Assembly: GCA_949297185.1 (NCBI GenBank)
Contig: CASFRM010000010.1
Coordinates: 1 to 46,262 of the forward strand
DNA from: an uncultured Pseudomonadota bacterium
GTDB lineage: Bacteria > Pseudomonadota > Alphaproteobacteria > RF32 > CAG-239
Reading direction: 5' to 3'
Length of the DNA: 46,262 nucleotides
Part shown: positions 44,555-46,262 of the stretch, one piece after another
Numbering within the stretch: position 1 is the stretch's first letter
Layout of the letters: the number at the start of each line of letters is the position of its first letter
Translations under genes and position numbers: made by a program
The notes under the pieces: generated by a model
Seen by the model: the letters and a program-made list of their open reading frames with translations, nothing else
What the model was told of the DNA's origin: nothing
Database searches by the model: none

Positions 44555-45712
44555 AAAGAATATTTTGCTCTTAAAATTTATGAGTTTTTTTAACGGCTTT
44601 TGGCTCTTTTCGCCTTTGGCTGTAATTTACTTTGAGCAAGTTACGCATTCTTATGCTTTGGCAATGTTGGCGTTTTCTTTGGTAACGCTCTCACAGTCTA
44701 TTGCTGAGATTCCTTGCGGAATGTTCTCGGATAGGTGTAGCAGAAAACAAACATTGGTTGTTGGCAGTGTTTTATGTTTGTAAATATGATTCTGTGGGCT
44801 GCCGGCGGAATTTTTGAATCAACGACGATGCTGTTTTTGGGCTCGTGCTGCAGGGGAATCGGTTTGGCTTTTAAGTCGGGTACAGATTCCGCTCTGATAT
44901 ATGAAACTTTAGCAGAAATAAAAAAACGCAAACTTTTCATGAACATTGTGTCAAAAATATCATCTTTTTAACAGCTGGGAGCTCTAATTCTGGGCTGGCC
45001 GCCGTTGTTATAACATATTATTTTTTTTTGCAATTCTTGGTAAACATTTCTGCAATATCGTATTTTTGTAATATCTTTATTTGCTCTATGCTGGTTAACC
45101 CTAAAAAATGCTTTGATAAAAAAATATCGGTCAAAGAACAGTTTCTGCAAAGTTTTAAAATTTTTATACGGAACAAGAAGCTGCGTAAATGTGCTTTGCT
45201 GCAAATATTTTCTAATTCTTTTCAAATTTCGGCGTTTAGATTTGAGGGGGCTTATTTTGAAAAACTTGTTCCCCTTTACTTTGTTAATGTCGCAAGAATA
45301 ATGCAAAATTGTTTTGGTTGGCTTAGTTTTTATTTGGTTGGGCTTGTTGAAAAGTTTAGTTTGTTTAAAATCCTATATTATTCAATCTTAGGAAGTGCTG
45401 TTTTTAGATTAACTGCTTTATTGATGAATAATACTATAACGCATTTTTTAATGCCGCGCAAAATATTTCGGTTCCGGTGTTTCTGCTTCTGCAACATTAT
45501 TGCAGAAAGAATACAGCAAAAGCCTACGAGCAACATTGGATTCAATCGTCGGTTTGTTTGGCGGATTAACGACGGCAGTTATAGGATTTTTATTTGGAGT
45601 GGGCGCAGACTTTGTTTCTCCTCGCGGTATTTTGCTTATATCCGTATTTTGCAGCATTGTCATCTCCATGATGTATGGGCGCTTACTTAAACCTATAAAA
45701 AGAAAAAAATAA
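44547..45712 (+). pseudogene. Frameshifted MFS transporter
   Basis: One protein is broken over three frames. The first part (44547-44783) reads MIRKNILLLKFMSFFNGFW and includes an MFS-like loop EIPCGMFSDRCSRKQ. The second (to about 44970) continues RGIGLAFKSGTDSALIYETLAE. The third runs from about 44971 to 45480 and contains several membrane segments. The last part (about 45480-45712) includes KSLRATLDSIVGLFGGLTTAVIGFLFG and ends in KRKK. Together they would give a single MFS permease of about 385 residues. At least three frameshifts are needed, near 44765, 44968 and 45475, the second beside a T run. Decay seems more likely than sequencing error, but errors cannot be excluded. Confidence 0.85.
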
Positions 45713-45734
45713 AAAACATATTCTTGTTTTTTGA

Positions 45735-45771
45735 TTAATACCGCTTATCTCTTTAAGCGGTATTAATTTTT
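45735..45771 (+). terminator. Terminator after hydF and the MFS pseudogene, just before the BOF gene
   Basis: A perfect 13-bp stem pairs 45735-45747 with 45754-45766 and is followed by TTTT. It ends only 16 bases before the next ATG, so it may also affect the downstream gene. Confidence 0.75.
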
Positions 45772-45786
45772 ACAAGGAGATATCAA

Positions 45787-46158
45787 ATGAAAAAAGTTAT
45801 GGTTGCACTTTTTTGTTTCTTGATTGCCGCAACTGCCGCACAAGCAAAAAACAAACACAAAAATCAAGGCTTTGTTTTTGTTCCTAAGAATGTAGTAATT
45901 GAGACCGTTGCCGATGCTAAAGATAAAGACGATAATACTTTGGTCGTTATGCAAGGACAAATCGTAAAGGCTTTGGGTGATGACAAATATATGTTTACCG
46001 ATGAAACAGGAGAAATTATTCTTGATATAGACCAAGATGACTTTAACAATGTCACCGTAACCGAAGGTGAAATAATTCAAATTACGGGTGATGTTGACAA
46101 AGAGCTGATGAAACCTACCGAAATTGATGTTAAACAGATTAAAAAAGTAAAAAAATAA
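45787..46158 (+). CDS. Periplasmic OB-fold (BOF/YgiW-like) protein
   Basis: The 123 residues begin with a signal peptide ending at AAQAK. The mature domain resembles the bacterial OB-fold family of YgiW and YdeI. Strands and turns are LVVMQGQIVKALGDDKYMFTDETGEIILDID and VTVTEGEIIQITGDVD. Members are linked to stress tolerance; the ligand is unknown. AAGGAGA at 45774-45780 gives strong initiation. The 13-bp hairpin ending at 45766 lies just upstream, so its own promoter is hard to place. Confidence 0.88.
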   Translation: MKKVMVALFCFLIAATAAQAKNKHKNQGFVFVPKNVVIETVADAKDKDDNTLVVMQGQIVKALGDDKYMFTDETGEIILDIDQDDFNNVTVTEGEIIQITGDVDKELMKPTEIDVKQIKKVKK

Positions 46159-46174
46159 TCAATTTTATGAAACT

Positions 46175-46202
46175 CCACCGGCTAATGCCGGTGGTATCAT
46201 TT
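46175..46202. terminator. Hairpin between the BOF gene and the right-edge gene
   Basis: CCACCGGC (46175-46182) and GCCGGTGG (46187-46194) form a perfect 8-bp GC-rich stem with a TAAT loop. The following T run is weak. It lies between two convergent genes. Confidence 0.7.
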
Positions 46203-46262
46203 TAGTTCAAGCCAAGCTTGCCCCATATCTTCGCGCCCTTGGTGTTCAATGTAGCGTTGTAT
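46197..46262 (-). CDS. C-terminal end of an unidentified gene (cut by window edge)
   Basis: A minus-strand frame enters from the right edge and ends at the TGA complementary to 46197-46199. The last 21 residues end in EDMGQAWLELK. The family cannot be told from this stub. Position after a convergent hairpin supports a real gene end. Confidence 0.5.
   Translation of the reverse strand: MQRYIEHQGREDMGQAWLELK

Overview
The window is an AT-rich, gene-dense bacterial chromosome segment. Its gene content suggests an alphaproteobacterium. Three things point that way: the run envC-like / ctpA / YibQ-type deacetylase / rppH, the rpsT-dnaA neighbourhood with many GANTC sites, and a PTS EIIA(Man)-HPr pair without a sugar permease. 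A HydF gene ([FeFe]-hydrogenase maturation) implies anaerobic or fermentative life, which would fit the uncultured AT-rich gut alphaproteobacteria. That placement is inference; no rRNA is present to test it.

Layout. 1-162: the end of an unidentified transcript and a bidirectional terminator. 163-7986: gyrB (-), a large unrecognised metzincin-like protein (+), polA (-). 8132-16278: a class A penicillin-binding protein and then a long + strand run (gpmI, envC-like, ctpA, yibQ-like, rppH, unknown) for cell-wall growth, glycolysis and RNA turnover. 16283-20178: tsaB (-), a PAS protein with no kinase domain, an unknown lysine-rich protein and a J-domain protein (-). 20276-22623: mutM, a small exported protein, an enoyl-CoA hydratase and rpsT. 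22624-27131: a 600-base regulatory leader, then dnaA, dnaN and recF. 27288-32701: an AIDA-type autotransporter converging on an MsbA-like ABC exporter. 32823-35937: PTS EIIA, HPr, an orphan DNA adenine methyltransferase, lolA, xthA. 35941-38420 (-): an XRE regulator, tsf, rpsB. 38696-42761: parE, a DMT transporter, a GNAT and an adenylate kinase-like gene (-). 42885-43244: two tRNA-Ala genes with a broken tRNA copy between them. 43337-46262: hydF, a frameshifted MFS pseudogene, a periplasmic BOF/OB-fold protein and the tail of a further minus-strand gene.

Most of the window is core replication, repair, translation and envelope genes. The parts that stand out are: the 796-residue protein at 2810-5200, which joins a near-archaemetzincin zinc site to a C-terminal stretch with a KxH motif reminiscent of phosphothreonine lyases; clusters of GANTC sites before dnaA and before the autotransporter; the tRNA-Ala fragment with a 28-base palindrome; and several core proteins with altered key residues (polymerase I proofreading site, MutM zinc finger, a cysteine-bearing EF-Ts). 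I found no CRISPR array, prophage or insertion sequence. Promoters, starts and family names come from reading the sequence by eye, without database searches.
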